DNA of 64,000 nt from the NCBI RefSeq assembly GCF_030845175.1, contig NZ_CP132542.1, positions 3,569,501 through 3,633,500 of the forward strand. Reading direction: 5' to 3'. Position numbers and translations under genes: made by a program. The notes below the pieces were generated by a model. The model worked only from the letters and a program-made list of their open reading frames with translations, did no database searches and was not told where the DNA came from. Positions 34,213 through 43,363 of this stretch are shown piece by piece. The DNA is from Coralliovum pocilloporae. GTDB taxonomy: Bacteria > Pseudomonadota > Alphaproteobacteria > Rhizobiales > Cohaesibacteraceae. Numbering within the stretch: the first letter of the stretch is position 1; the number at the start of each line of letters is the position of its first letter.

Positions 34213-35052
34213 TCACGCCTCGGTGATCGACAACACCACTTCAAGACCATCATAACCAACCATGGCCCCGGGGAATCGTGCCGAGACTTCAGTTTCAAGC
34301 TTTTCCAGTGACGCATCAGAACGATACGGCGCATGGTGGAACAGGACAGGAATGCCCACGCCGCTTTCCTCTGCGAGGGACAGACAGAAGTCATCTGTCG
34401 AATGCCCCCATCCCACATGGCTCGGATAATCCGCAGACGTATACATGGCGTCATAGACCATCACATCCGCGCCCCGGACGAAATCCTTCAAGCCCTGATC
34501 AAGGCCGGTAGAGGCATGTTCAAAATCCGTAATGATCGCAACAGAACGCCCATGCCAGTCAATGCGATATCCACATCCACCACCCGGGTGATTAAGTGGA
34601 ATAGAATGCACAACGGCACTATTACTCAATGTCGTGGACGCACCCGCCTCAAAGTCGTTGAAATGCACACCCTTGAGCAGCGCTGATGTAATCGGGAACA
34701 GAGGCGGTTCCATCAGCTTGCTGACAGCGTCTTTCATGGTGACGCCATTATCCAGAACCGGCCCGTAGGCATTGACCGTTGTTTCCGGATTGAAACCGAT
34801 GCAGAAAAAAGGCAGACCGCAGAGATGGTCAAAATGATAGTGAGTGACGAAAAGGTCCATTGTCTTGAGACCCCGTCGTTCGAGGTCATGACCGAGATGC
34901 ATCATTCCCGAACCGCAATCGATGATGATTACATCATCACCGCAACTCACTTCAATACAGGCCGTATCACCACCAAACCTGCTGGTTTTTTCAGTACAGC
35001 ACGGAATCGATCCTCGCACCCCCCAGAAGCGGACCTTTACCTGATCACTCAA
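34213..35052 (-). CDS. Metallo-beta-lactamase-fold hydrolase
   Basis: Cytoplasmic metal-dependent hydrolase, 279 residues from a TTG start supported by GGAGG. The metal motif HYHFDH (71-76) is followed by other ligand candidates: NHPGGG, TDFEH and HHAPY. The opening KVRFWGVRGSIPCC and GGDTACIEV are typical of the PhnP/lactamase_B_2 group, which includes phosphodiesterases and RNase Z relatives. Its place between an adenylate cyclase and a cNMP-binding protein makes a cyclic-nucleotide phosphodiesterase an attractive but unproven role. No signal peptide. Confidence 0.8.
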   Translation of the reverse strand: MSDQVKVRFWGVRGSIPCCTEKTSRFGGDTACIEVSCGDDVIIIDCGSGMMHLGHDLERRGLKTMDLFVTHYHFDHLCGLPFFCIGFNPETTVNAYGPVLDNGVTMKDAVSKLMEPPLFPITSALLKGVHFNDFEAGASTTLSNSAVVHSIPLNHPGGGCGYRIDWHGRSVAIITDFEHASTGLDQGLKDFVRGADVMVYDAMYTSADYPSHVGWGHSTDDFCLSLAEESGVGIPVLFHHAPYRSDASLEKLETEVSARFPGAMVGYDGLEVVLSITEA

Positions 35053-35103
35053 ACCACATCCTCCATGGAACGGGTGCCGTTCCTCTGGGGCCTTAAACCC
35101 ACC

Positions 35104-35559
35104 TTACTCTGCCCGTTGTGATCGCAAGGCCACCAGTTCACGGTTCATACGGTCAAGCCGCTGTCCGAGAACCCGCATGACTTCCAGCGACATATCCGGG
35201 AACTCACGGAGCAATTTAAGGAAATTGTCTTTAGAAATTGCCAATGTTTCCATATCGGACGCAGCCACCACAGTGGCAGTCCTCGGCACATCACACAGGA
35301 TGGCAATCTCACCAACCACATCATTGACCGAGGCTTCGGCCACCTTAGCGGGTCCGTTCGGTGTCTCCACGACGACGTCCGCAGCACCATCCATAATGAT
35401 ATAGGCGGAATCACCATCCTCGCCCTGATCACACAGATGCTCGCCCTCGCTGAAATAAAGACGATCACTTATGAAGGCCAAAAGCTTCAGCTTTGCCGCG
35501 TCGATGCCATTGAACAACGGCACACGCTTGAGGGTTTCCACCTCACTATTCAACGTCAT
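35104..35559 (-). CDS. Single-domain cyclic-nucleotide-binding protein
   Basis: The protein is 151 residues with one cNMP-binding beta-barrel and nothing else; there is no DNA-binding domain. The phosphate-binding cassette reads GEIAILCDVPRTATV, with the Glu that contacts ribose and the Arg that contacts phosphate both kept, so binding is plausible. A C-terminal amphipathic helix (MRVLGQRLDRMNREL) could dimerise or dock to a partner. ATG 35559 has GGAGGG seven bases upstream; the longer TTG frame is less likely. It starts 47 bases after the unusual ABC protein on the same strand, and stand-alone proteins of this kind often regulate an adjacent transporter or enzyme. Confidence 0.85.
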   Translation of the reverse strand: MTLNSEVETLKRVPLFNGIDAAKLKLLAFISDRLYFSEGEHLCDQGEDGDSAYIIMDGAADVVVETPNGPAKVAEASVNDVVGEIAILCDVPRTATVVAASDMETLAISKDNFLKLLREFPDMSLEVMRVLGQRLDRMNRELVALRSQRAE

Positions 35560-35606
35560 GTCTAGACCCTCCAAAGCCTTGGCGTGATATCCCTGTTTTT
35601 GTTACA

Positions 35607-38210
35607 TTATGAAGACAGGACATCAGCGGGCACACCAGACGCCTTGATGCGACCGCCCTCCATTACAAATATGGTATCGACGCCCTGAGTCAACTCCGGA
35701 CGGTTCACCCCGAAGATAATCGTCTTGCCCTTCATCGCACCTGAAACGGTGTTGAGAACGGCTTCATCATCCCGACCGCCCTGCAGAACTTCGTCCGCGA
35801 CAATGATATCAGGCGCCTTCAGCAACGCGCGGACAAGCGCAATCTTGCGTTTCTGTCCAACCGACAATGCTCCACCCATCACACCAACATCAAAATCAAG
35901 ACCAGCCTGCATGACATACGGCTTCAGGTCATCACGCTCAATGGCTTCCGCCACAAGCTTGTTGACCGTTTCCTGACTGCCTCGGCGGTCTGCACGCGGC
36001 ATCCCGAAAATGAGATTTTCGGCAATTGAAAACGATGGGTGCACCCCGTCACGATCGAAGAAGGCAAAATCCGTCTTCTCTTCATCCGACAGGCTGTCTC
36101 GGAAAGCCTGCCTCAGGGCGACAATCCGTTCCGCGCGCTCTTCATTCATCACACCGAGACGATGACGTGCCGGGATAAGGCGGAAAGCGAGTGAAACAAA
36201 CCGACGACTGTCATCCCGCGGCATCTTCTCAACACCATCGGTTTCAGCGCGTGTCAGCAGCTGCTTGTATTCCTGCAGTTCTTCCGCCGTAACCAGATTC
36301 AGCGAATCAAGCAGGGAGCTCTCCGCATCCAGTTCCGCAAACAGTTCTGTTAGAGCTTCGGCCACCGCCATCCCGATTTCCACCAGGAAAGGCCGCGTGC
36401 CACTGGCATTCAGAAACTCACGGATCCGGGTGTTTTCAGACAGCATGCCGATGCTCATGCTGCGATCGGACGATGTGGCAAAAAACAGGTTTTCCGCCAA
36501 CGTTGCCATGGGATTGAAGGCATCCGGAACCCAGAACGCAATCTTCGAAGCAAGAACCTTGTCAGCACTGACATGATCATAGAGTCGCTGCCGGGCGGAT
36601 ACGATCTTTGCCCGAATGTCATCATCCAGATCTTCCGGGAACCGTGAGCGCAGGCCCATCTGGTAGATGTCATCGCCCAGCCCCACCTGATCCAGAAGCT
36701 CGACGGCACGAAGGTCGAGCTCACCTGATGTTTCGACACCAGCTGCGGGATAATCTTCCCAAAGCGCCTCCACCACATACTGGGTGTTCCCGGTAAGCGA
36801 TGCTTCCCTGAGCCGTTCCGCAAGATCATCCAGATCATTTGGGTCAGCAACCGGCCTGTGACGCAGGCCATATCTCAGATTGGAGCGGATGGTGCCGGAG
36901 AAAATCTGTGGCGCAACACCAATATAGGCCAGCCGCTGCCCGATAAGACTTTCCGGCATATCATCCAGCGCCAGCCCGCCAAGTGTTACTTTGCCCGAAT
37001 CCGGTGACAGAAGCCCGGACAGCATGGCCATCAGTTCTGTCCGGCCTGTGCCATCCTCACCGGAAAACGAAACCGTGCTGCCAGGTTCAATCGCAAACGA
37101 GAGCCCGTTCAGCTCCTGTCCGGCCGCATCACCCGTGTAAGAAATACTCTCGGCCTTGATCTCGCCCTTGACCGCATCGCGCATCTCGTCCGTCGGCAGA
37201 TCAGTAATCCGCTTCAGATCATAGAGGTCAGGAACATCAAAGTTCTCGATCACAGCCTGGTATTTAACCCGGACATCGGCCTGCTGCTGATAATAGGTCA
37301 GAAGCTCTTTCCAGGGGCCTGCCAGATCCTTGTAGGCTGCCAGAACGGCAACAAGCGCACCAAAACTCACATCGCCCTTGATCACCAGATAACCACCGAT
37401 GGAATAGAAGAAAAACGGTGTCAGCTGGTTGATGAAATTATTGATGAACTTGATCAGATATTTCCGGCGGAATACCGCGAACCGGATCTTGAAGTTGGCG
37501 TGCAGGCGATCAGCCAGTTCTGCCAGGTGCCACTGGGTCGTGTCATTGGCATGGATCTCGGTGATTCCCTGAACACTTTCGCCCACTCGATCTGCAATCC
37601 GGCGCACATTTTTGACACGCTCCTTGTTGAGCATGTTGACGCGCTTCTGCAGCTTCGGAATAATATAGCCCTGGATCGGATAGAAAGTGATGGCTGCAGC
37701 GCCCAGGAACGGATCCTGGACAAATATGAAGGTCAGATAGACCAGAAGCTGCCCGCCCTGAAAGGCCGGCAGAGCAACCGCATCACCGATAAAACCGCCG
37801 AGAGGTTCCACCTCTGCCGTGATCATCGGAATGATTTCACCAGAACTCAGCTTGCGGAAGCGCGGCAGACGAAACAGCAGAACACGCCGATAAAGTTCAA
37901 ACCGCAAACGGCGGAGCATACGCTCGCCCACCAGCCCCCGATAGACATTCAGGACATATTTGACAGCATTGTTGAGGACAACGAGCCCCAGAAAGGAGAA
38001 ACAGAGCGCAAGCAGATAGTCTATCTGCCCCAGCTCAAGACCAAAGAAATCACGCGGGAAATTCTCACCGGAGATCGCGTCGTTGACAATAAGCTTAGGC
38101 AGCTCAAGCGTCACATAGAGAATCGGGAAAGACAGAAGTGTAATAAGAAAAAGCGTGAGCTGTTGTCGCCTGCTGTAGCGCCAGACAAATCTGAAAAGAC
38201 TCTTTTCCAT
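35607..38210 (-). CDS. ABC exporter-like protein with degenerate, extended ATPase domain
   Basis: The 867 residues start with an ABC transporter membrane domain (about 10-320, several helices, with KLSSGEIIPMITAEVEPLGG as coupling region). The nucleotide-binding domain then departs from the norm. Walker A is GEDGTGRT, with Arg in place of the catalytic Lys. The signature is LSVGQ, where LSGGQ is usual. Walker B IIVADE is kept, but the H-loop His is Asn (FGVNRP). About 400 residues separate Walker A from the signature, against roughly 110 normally. That insertion holds two more stretches like the Q-loop region (MATLAENLFFA and SFSIAENLIFG after SGTIRSNLRYG). ATG 38210 has GGGG four bases upstream; a longer frame opens at 38246. 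Weak ATPase activity or a structural role seem possible. Confidence 0.85.
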   Translation of the reverse strand: MEKSLFRFVWRYSRRQQLTLFLITLLSFPILYVTLELPKLIVNDAISGENFPRDFFGLELGQIDYLLALCFSFLGLVVLNNAVKYVLNVYRGLVGERMLRRLRFELYRRVLLFRLPRFRKLSSGEIIPMITAEVEPLGGFIGDAVALPAFQGGQLLVYLTFIFVQDPFLGAAAITFYPIQGYIIPKLQKRVNMLNKERVKNVRRIADRVGESVQGITEIHANDTTQWHLAELADRLHANFKIRFAVFRRKYLIKFINNFINQLTPFFFYSIGGYLVIKGDVSFGALVAVLAAYKDLAGPWKELLTYYQQQADVRVKYQAVIENFDVPDLYDLKRITDLPTDEMRDAVKGEIKAESISYTGDAAGQELNGLSFAIEPGSTVSFSGEDGTGRTELMAMLSGLLSPDSGKVTLGGLALDDMPESLIGQRLAYIGVAPQIFSGTIRSNLRYGLRHRPVADPNDLDDLAERLREASLTGNTQYVVEALWEDYPAAGVETSGELDLRAVELLDQVGLGDDIYQMGLRSRFPEDLDDDIRAKIVSARQRLYDHVSADKVLASKIAFWVPDAFNPMATLAENLFFATSSDRSMSIGMLSENTRIREFLNASGTRPFLVEIGMAVAEALTELFAELDAESSLLDSLNLVTAEELQEYKQLLTRAETDGVEKMPRDDSRRFVSLAFRLIPARHRLGVMNEERAERIVALRQAFRDSLSDEEKTDFAFFDRDGVHPSFSIAENLIFGMPRADRRGSQETVNKLVAEAIERDDLKPYVMQAGLDFDVGVMGGALSVGQKRKIALVRALLKAPDIIVADEVLQGGRDDEAVLNTVSGAMKGKTIIFGVNRPELTQGVDTIFVMEGGRIKASGVPADVLSS

Positions 38211-38549
38211 AAAACCCCGATCAGTGTACGGGATGCCGTAAAACATCCCCTGCTCCGCAGATCACACTCCATCGGTAACATGGCATCTCTGGTCAAGAAC
38301 TGCAATGTCGAGCTTGCCGGACAGGCCGCCCTGCCAGTAACAGATTTTCACAAGCGTTCCGGTTCTCTAGAGGAACATTTACATTTCGTGTCCAACGTCT
38401 TACCAATAGCCAGACGTCGCGTCATTTAATGCTCTGCCTTTTGGATGAAGCGCTTCTGGTCCAAAGCAGGGCCAACCATAATAAACCTGTGCAAAGGACA
38501 GTTTACCTTACGCCTGAATAACGGTGAGCTGCCTGAGGAACGGATATTA
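38211..38549. other. Divergent intergenic region, ABC-like gene and glycosyltransferase operon
   Basis: This 339-base region should carry promoters for both directions. It contains an imperfect palindrome centred on GTTCTCTAGAGGAAC (38362-38376). The frame of the first glycosyltransferase stays open from 38445, but the ATG there has no ribosome-binding site and the extension lacks family similarity. The frame of the ABC-like gene is likewise open to 38246. I see no separate gene. Confidence 0.45.
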
Positions 38550-39743
38550 ATGTCCACCAAACCGCGCATCCTGATCTACAGTCATGACACGTTCGGGCTC
38601 GGCCATTTGAGACGATGCCGCACCATTGCCCATGCGATGGTTGAGAATGATCCGGATCTTTCTGTCCTGATCCTGTCAGGTTCTCCGATTATCGGCAGTT
38701 TCGAGTTCCGCTCACGTGTGGATTTTGTGCGCATTCCCGGTGTAATCAAGCTCCGCAACGGCGACTATACATCTCTCAATCTCTCCCTTGATATTGAGCA
38801 TACACTGGCGATCCGCAGCTCGATCATTGAACATACAGCCAAGATCTTCAAACCGGATATCTTCCTCGTTGACAAAGAGCCCACCGGGCTGCGTGGAGAG
38901 ATCAAGCCGACGCTGGAGCATCTGAAGACCACAGACACCCGTCTGATTCTCGGGCTGCGTGACGTTCTGGATGATTCAGAACAATTACAGGAAGAATGGA
39001 CGCGGAAAGGTGCCTTTGAGGCACTCAATCTTTATGACGATATCTGGGTCTACGGCCTGTCTTCCATCCATAACCCCCTCGAAGGGACCGAAGTCACACA
39101 GAGCACCTATGACAAGGTTCTTTATACAGGTTATCTGAAACGCGGGCTGATCCGCTCTTCCGTTCCTGATGAACCCGATCCGTTTGGTGGCGATCCCTTC
39201 ATTCTTGTTACACCAGGCGGTGGCGGCGATGGTGTTGAGCTGTGCGATTGGGTCATGCGGGCCTATGAAGCCCGCGAAGCGCCGCTCTATCCTGCCCTTC
39301 TGGTCCTCGGCCCATTCATGGATACCGATCATCAGTCAGAATTTGAACGTCGCGCCCAGGAGCTCCGCAATGTGAAGGTCATCCGCTTCACGCCCAACAT
39401 TGAGCTGCTGATGCAGAAGGCCATGGCGATTGTCGGCATGGGTGGATACAACATTTTCTGTGAAATCCTGTCCTTCAACAAACCGACTGTACTGGTTCCC
39501 CGTGTTGTCCCCCGCAGAGAGCAGTCCATCAGGGCCGCACGGGCCAAGGCAGCAGGTCTTGTCAATGTCCTGCCTATCGATGCCTATCCGGATGTGGAAC
39601 CCATGATCGAGGCTCTGGTTGGTCTTCCTCAACAGGCCCCCCCGCTTTCATCAGGCCTGAATGGACTGATGAACGGTCTGGATGTCATCAACCAGGAAAC
39701 AGCTCGTATTCTGGAAACCCGGCAGCAATGTGCAGCCCAGTAA
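38550..39743 (+). CDS. MurG/GT28-like glycosyltransferase (COG4671 type), first copy
   Basis: Predicted cytoplasmic GT-B glycosyltransferase, 397 residues; GAGGAA lies nine bases before the ATG. The N-terminal domain opens RILIYSHDTFGLGHLRRC, a glycine/His-rich loop typical of this group. The C-terminal donor-binding domain has TPGGGGDG, RFTPNIELLMQKAMAIVGMGGYN and a Pro-Arg-rich VPRVVPRREQSIRA region. There is no membrane segment or signal peptide. Donor and acceptor sugars cannot be read. It opens a plus-strand operon of four glycosyltransferases and a deacetylase-like protein; the fourth gene is a distant relative of this one. Confidence 0.82.
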   Translation: MSTKPRILIYSHDTFGLGHLRRCRTIAHAMVENDPDLSVLILSGSPIIGSFEFRSRVDFVRIPGVIKLRNGDYTSLNLSLDIEHTLAIRSSIIEHTAKIFKPDIFLVDKEPTGLRGEIKPTLEHLKTTDTRLILGLRDVLDDSEQLQEEWTRKGAFEALNLYDDIWVYGLSSIHNPLEGTEVTQSTYDKVLYTGYLKRGLIRSSVPDEPDPFGGDPFILVTPGGGGDGVELCDWVMRAYEAREAPLYPALLVLGPFMDTDHQSEFERRAQELRNVKVIRFTPNIELLMQKAMAIVGMGGYNIFCEILSFNKPTVLVPRVVPRREQSIRAARAKAAGLVNVLPIDAYPDVEPMIEALVGLPQQAPPLSSGLNGLMNGLDVINQETARILETRQQCAAQ

Positions 39744-39798
39744 CATCGTTTGGCAACCTGGTCCGCCTCAGAAGAATTCCAATCGAAAGCAAGACGCT

Positions 39799-41055
39799 AT
39801 GAAACGTATCGCAGTTGTGGTCAAAGGCTACCCCCGCCTGTCGGAAACCTTTATCGCACAGGAATTGCTGGGCCTTGAGCAACGCGGTTTCAAGCTGCTT
39901 ATCGTCTCGCTTCGTCATCCCACGGACCCTGCAATCCATGACCTTCACCGGGAAATCAAGGCGGATGTGCTCTATTTGCCTGAATATCTGAAAGATGATC
40001 CGAAGCGGGTCCGCGCTGCACGCAAATGGGCTGAGGCACAGCCGGGCTACAAGGCACTCGAGAAGGTTTTTCAAGAGGATCTGTCACGGGATAAGACAGC
40101 CAACCGCTGGCGTCGGCTGGGTCAGGCCTGTGTTCTTGCTCATGAATTGCCCGAAGATATCGAATGGATATACACCCATTTCCTTCATACGCCCTGTTCT
40201 GTGGGGCGTTATGCGGCCATGCTACGCGGTATGCAATGGTCCTTCGCCGCTCATGCCAAGGATATCTGGACATCCCCCGAATGGGAACTCAGGGAAAAAA
40301 TACAGGACTGTGCCTGGGGCGTAACCTGCACCCAGGTCAATACGGACTACCTCAACAGCCTTGCTGATCGCCCGGACAAGGTGGAACTTGTCTATCACGG
40401 GCTGGAACTGGATCGCTTTCCCGACCCTAACATCCGCCCACAGAAGAACGCGGCAGACACGAATGAGCCCTTCCGCATCCTGTCTGTTGGTCGTGCCGTG
40501 GAGAAAAAGGGATATGACGACCTGCTCCGGGCGCTTGCAAAGCTGCCGGGAAACCTCAACTGGCATTTCGACCATATCGGCGGTGGTGCACTGAAGGACA
40601 AGCTTAAAGCGCAGGCTGAGAAACTGGGTATCGATCAGAACATCACCTGGCATGGCTCGAAAGACAGAGACTTCGTTATCGATTCCTGCAGACAGGCGGA
40701 CCTGTTTGTTCTGCCAAGCAGGATCATAAAAAACGGCGACAGGGACGGCCTTCCCAATGTTCTGATGGAAGCTCAGGCCGTCGGGCTCTGCTGTCTGTCC
40801 ACATCTGTGTCGGCTATTCCGGAACTCATCATTGATGGAGAGACAGGCAGGCTCTGCCCGGAGCGGGATTCGAAAGCTCTGGCCGAGACGATGGAAGAGC
40901 TGATGACCGACCCCAAGATCCGCATCCGTCTTGGCCTAGCCGGGTCCGCGCGCCTGAGACAATCCTTTGCCTCAACACCCAACCTGGATCGTCTGACACA
41001 GAAGTTCGAAGCAAGTCTGGCGGAGGTCCGAAATGGCAGGCTGAAATCGGCCTGA
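39799..41055 (+). CDS. GT4-family glycosyltransferase
   Basis: GT-B fold enzyme, 418 residues from ATG 39799. The N-terminal domain starts MKRIAVVVKGYPRLSETFI, a form common in exopolysaccharide and lipopolysaccharide glycosyltransferases. The C-terminal domain has the GT4 pattern: ILSVGRAVEKKGYDDLLRAL, ITWHGS, and an E-x7-E-like region LPSRIIKNGDRDGLPNVLMEAQAVGL, followed by IPELIIDGETGRL. The open frame begins earlier (39682) inside the preceding gene, but the chosen Met starts the conserved fold. It begins 55 bases after the first gene. Probably cytoplasmic, working on a lipid-linked or nucleotide-sugar-fed acceptor. Confidence 0.85.
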   Translation: MKRIAVVVKGYPRLSETFIAQELLGLEQRGFKLLIVSLRHPTDPAIHDLHREIKADVLYLPEYLKDDPKRVRAARKWAEAQPGYKALEKVFQEDLSRDKTANRWRRLGQACVLAHELPEDIEWIYTHFLHTPCSVGRYAAMLRGMQWSFAAHAKDIWTSPEWELREKIQDCAWGVTCTQVNTDYLNSLADRPDKVELVYHGLELDRFPDPNIRPQKNAADTNEPFRILSVGRAVEKKGYDDLLRALAKLPGNLNWHFDHIGGGALKDKLKAQAEKLGIDQNITWHGSKDRDFVIDSCRQADLFVLPSRIIKNGDRDGLPNVLMEAQAVGLCCLSTSVSAIPELIIDGETGRLCPERDSKALAETMEELMTDPKIRIRLGLAGSARLRQSFASTPNLDRLTQKFEASLAEVRNGRLKSA

Positions 41056-41109
41056 GTTCGGTCTGAGTTCGGCCCGACCCCAGCATGACGCAAACCCGGA
41101 AGACAGGCC

Positions 41110-42195
41110 ATGCGCGCCGCATTCTATGCTCCACTCAAACCGCTTGATCACCCGCAGCCATCCGGCGACAGGGAAATCGGACGGCTAATCAAAAGAGCCC
41201 TGACAGATAACGGTGTTGATGTGGAGATTGCCTCCCGCCTGCGAAGCTGGATGCGCTCCCCCGACACAGAACAATATCGGCCCCTGAAAAATGAAGCCAC
41301 GCGGGAGGCATCAGGCCTTATAGAGCGCTGGCGACCCTCACCGCCGGATGTCTGGGTAACCTACCATCTCTATCACAAGGCACCGGACTGGATTGGCCCA
41401 GCAGTATCAAAGGCGCTCGGCATTCCCTATGTTGCGATAGAAGCCAGCCGATCATTGAAACGTCAGAACGATGGCTGGGCTCAATGGTTCGAAGATGCTG
41501 ATATCGGCATCCATCATGCAGATACCCTAATCTGTTTTCACGACAAGGATCTGAATGGCCTGAAAACAGCTGTGCCAGCATCTCGCCTGCACAAAATTGC
41601 TCCGTTCATCGATACAGAACTGTATAGGCCGCGGACGCGGAAACCAGGGACATCCCGATCAATTCACCTCATCACCGTGGCCATGATGCGCGAGGGAGAC
41701 AAGGCGGCCTCCTATCGCTGTCTGGCAGAAGCTCTTGCGTCCCTCCAGGATCTGGACTGGTCTCTGACCATTATCGGCGACGGCCCGGCTCGTGCCAATC
41801 TGGAGCCCCTTTTTCCGAAAGGTCGTTGCCAGTTTCTGGGCGCCCGCTCGCCCGAAGACATCCCCGATCTCTTGCGTCAGGCAGATCTGTTCATCTGGCC
41901 TGCAATCAATGAGGCATTTGGCATGGTCTTTCTGGAAGCTCAGGCCGCAGGGCTCCCTGTTCTTGCAGGCCGGACGGGAGGCGTGCCGGATATTGTCCGA
42001 GACGGAGAGACCGGTTTTCTATCCGCTGTCGGTGATGCAGATGCACTTGCAGCCAATCTGCGAAAACTGATCAGTGAGCCTGACACCCGCAACAGGCTGT
42101 CACACAATGCCATAGATCATATCGAGGATAATCACAGTCTGGCGACCACCGGCCGCACCCTCGCCGACTGCATCAAAGGGAGTGCCTCTGTCTGA
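41110..42195 (+). CDS. GT4-family glycosyltransferase, second
   Basis: 361-residue GT-B enzyme. The N-terminal half is divergent (MRAAFYAPLKPLDHPQPSGDREIGR). The C-terminal half has clear GT4 features: ITVAMMREGDKAASY, LTIIGDGPARANLEPLF, CQFLGARSPEDIPDLL, and the catalytic-region Glu pair in WPAINEAFGMVFLEAQAAGLPV, then GGVPDIVRDGETGFL. Its stop overlaps the next start by one base (TGATG), so the two are translated together. It follows the preceding glycosyltransferase after 54 bases. Sugar specificity unknown. Confidence 0.85.
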   Translation: MRAAFYAPLKPLDHPQPSGDREIGRLIKRALTDNGVDVEIASRLRSWMRSPDTEQYRPLKNEATREASGLIERWRPSPPDVWVTYHLYHKAPDWIGPAVSKALGIPYVAIEASRSLKRQNDGWAQWFEDADIGIHHADTLICFHDKDLNGLKTAVPASRLHKIAPFIDTELYRPRTRKPGTSRSIHLITVAMMREGDKAASYRCLAEALASLQDLDWSLTIIGDGPARANLEPLFPKGRCQFLGARSPEDIPDLLRQADLFIWPAINEAFGMVFLEAQAAGLPVLAGRTGGVPDIVRDGETGFLSAVGDADALAANLRKLISEPDTRNRLSHNAIDHIEDNHSLATTGRTLADCIKGSASV

Positions 42196-43355
42196 TGCGC
42201 GTCTATATCCATGTTCAGCATCTGCTCGGCACCGGCCATGTGGTCCGGGCTGCCGCTCTCGGTCGCGCTCTTGTGGAGGCAGGGTGCCAAGTCCGCCTTG
42301 CGTCGGGAAATACAATTCCGCCAACAGTGGATCTGACTGGTCTGGATGTTTATCTACTGCCTAAAGCCCGCAGCGCCGATGCCCATTTTTCGGCCATTCT
42401 GGACGAAAATGATGACCCGATTTCCGAGGATTGGAAAGCCGCACGGAAGGACAATCTCCGGTCTGATGTCCTTGCCTTTCAGCCTGACATTCTCCTGACT
42501 GAGACTTTTCCATTCGGACGTAGGGCTTTCCGTTTCGAGCTTCTCCCCCTGCTTGAAGAACTCAATGCGCAAGCAAATCCTCCGCTGATCGCCGCCTCAA
42601 TCCGCGATATCCTCGTGCGCAAGGATGATCCCAAAAAAGAACGCGGTATGGCAGAGCTGTTTCTCAAGCACTATGATCTGCTGCTTGTGCATAGCGATCC
42701 AGCCTTTACACGGCTCGAAGACAGCTTTGCAGCAACAGATCTGATCTCCGACAAACTCGCCTATACAGGCTATATTCACGGAGCTTCCTCCATACCAGCC
42801 CGAAACGAAGACGGCTCGGATGAAATCCTCATTTCCTGTGGTGGTGGTGCCGTCGGTCTCAATCTCCTGAAGACAGCACTGGTTGCCAGACAGCATTCAA
42901 AGGCAGCCTGCGACAAGACATGGCGCCTGCTGGTCGGCAAGGATATCCTGGACGCTGATCTTGCGGCCCTGCGAACCGATGCTCATGAAGGACTGATCGT
43001 TGAACGCGCGCGCCCTGACTTCCCCGCCTTGCTACACCGGGTTGCCCTGTCGGTCAGCCAGACCGGTTACAACACAGCCCTCGATATTCTGGCGGCGGGA
43101 TGCCGCGCGCTTTTCATTCCGTTTGCAACAGGTGATGAAACCGAGCAGACACAGCGGGCGGAAGCGCTTTGTGCCCGGGGCTTCAGCCATCTGTTGCCTG
43201 AGACCTCGCTGACGCCGGTCACCCTGGCATCGGCCATCGACAAGGCTCTTGCCGCACCGGTGAAAAAGGCCCATCTGGATACCAATGGCTCTGAGAAGAG
43301 TGCCGAGATCCTGATCCGTGCCAGAGAAAACCAGCGCATCCAAGCAAAAGGCTGA
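42195..43355 (+). CDS. MurG/GT28-like glycosyltransferase (COG4671 type), second copy
   Basis: 386 residues with the same kind of opening as the first gene of the operon (MRVYIHVQHLLGTGHVVRAAAL), a donor-binding stretch EILISCGGGAVG, and a late region PALLHRVALSVSQTGYNTALDILAAGC followed by FIPFATGDETEQTQRAEAL. The pattern fits predicted GT-B enzymes related to MurG. Identity to the first copy looks low, so the operon has two distinct members of this group. The start overlaps the preceding stop; the deacetylase-like gene follows eight bases after its stop. Confidence 0.82.
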   Translation: MRVYIHVQHLLGTGHVVRAAALGRALVEAGCQVRLASGNTIPPTVDLTGLDVYLLPKARSADAHFSAILDENDDPISEDWKAARKDNLRSDVLAFQPDILLTETFPFGRRAFRFELLPLLEELNAQANPPLIAASIRDILVRKDDPKKERGMAELFLKHYDLLLVHSDPAFTRLEDSFAATDLISDKLAYTGYIHGASSIPARNEDGSDEILISCGGGAVGLNLLKTALVARQHSKAACDKTWRLLVGKDILDADLAALRTDAHEGLIVERARPDFPALLHRVALSVSQTGYNTALDILAAGCRALFIPFATGDETEQTQRAEALCARGFSHLLPETSLTPVTLASAIDKALAAPVKKAHLDTNGSEKSAEILIRARENQRIQAKG

Positions 43356-43363
43356 CCAACCGA

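Noticed and set aside
38445-38549. Longer start for the first glycosyltransferase
   Set aside because: The extension has no family similarity and no ribosome-binding site; the ATG at 38550 starts the conserved fold.
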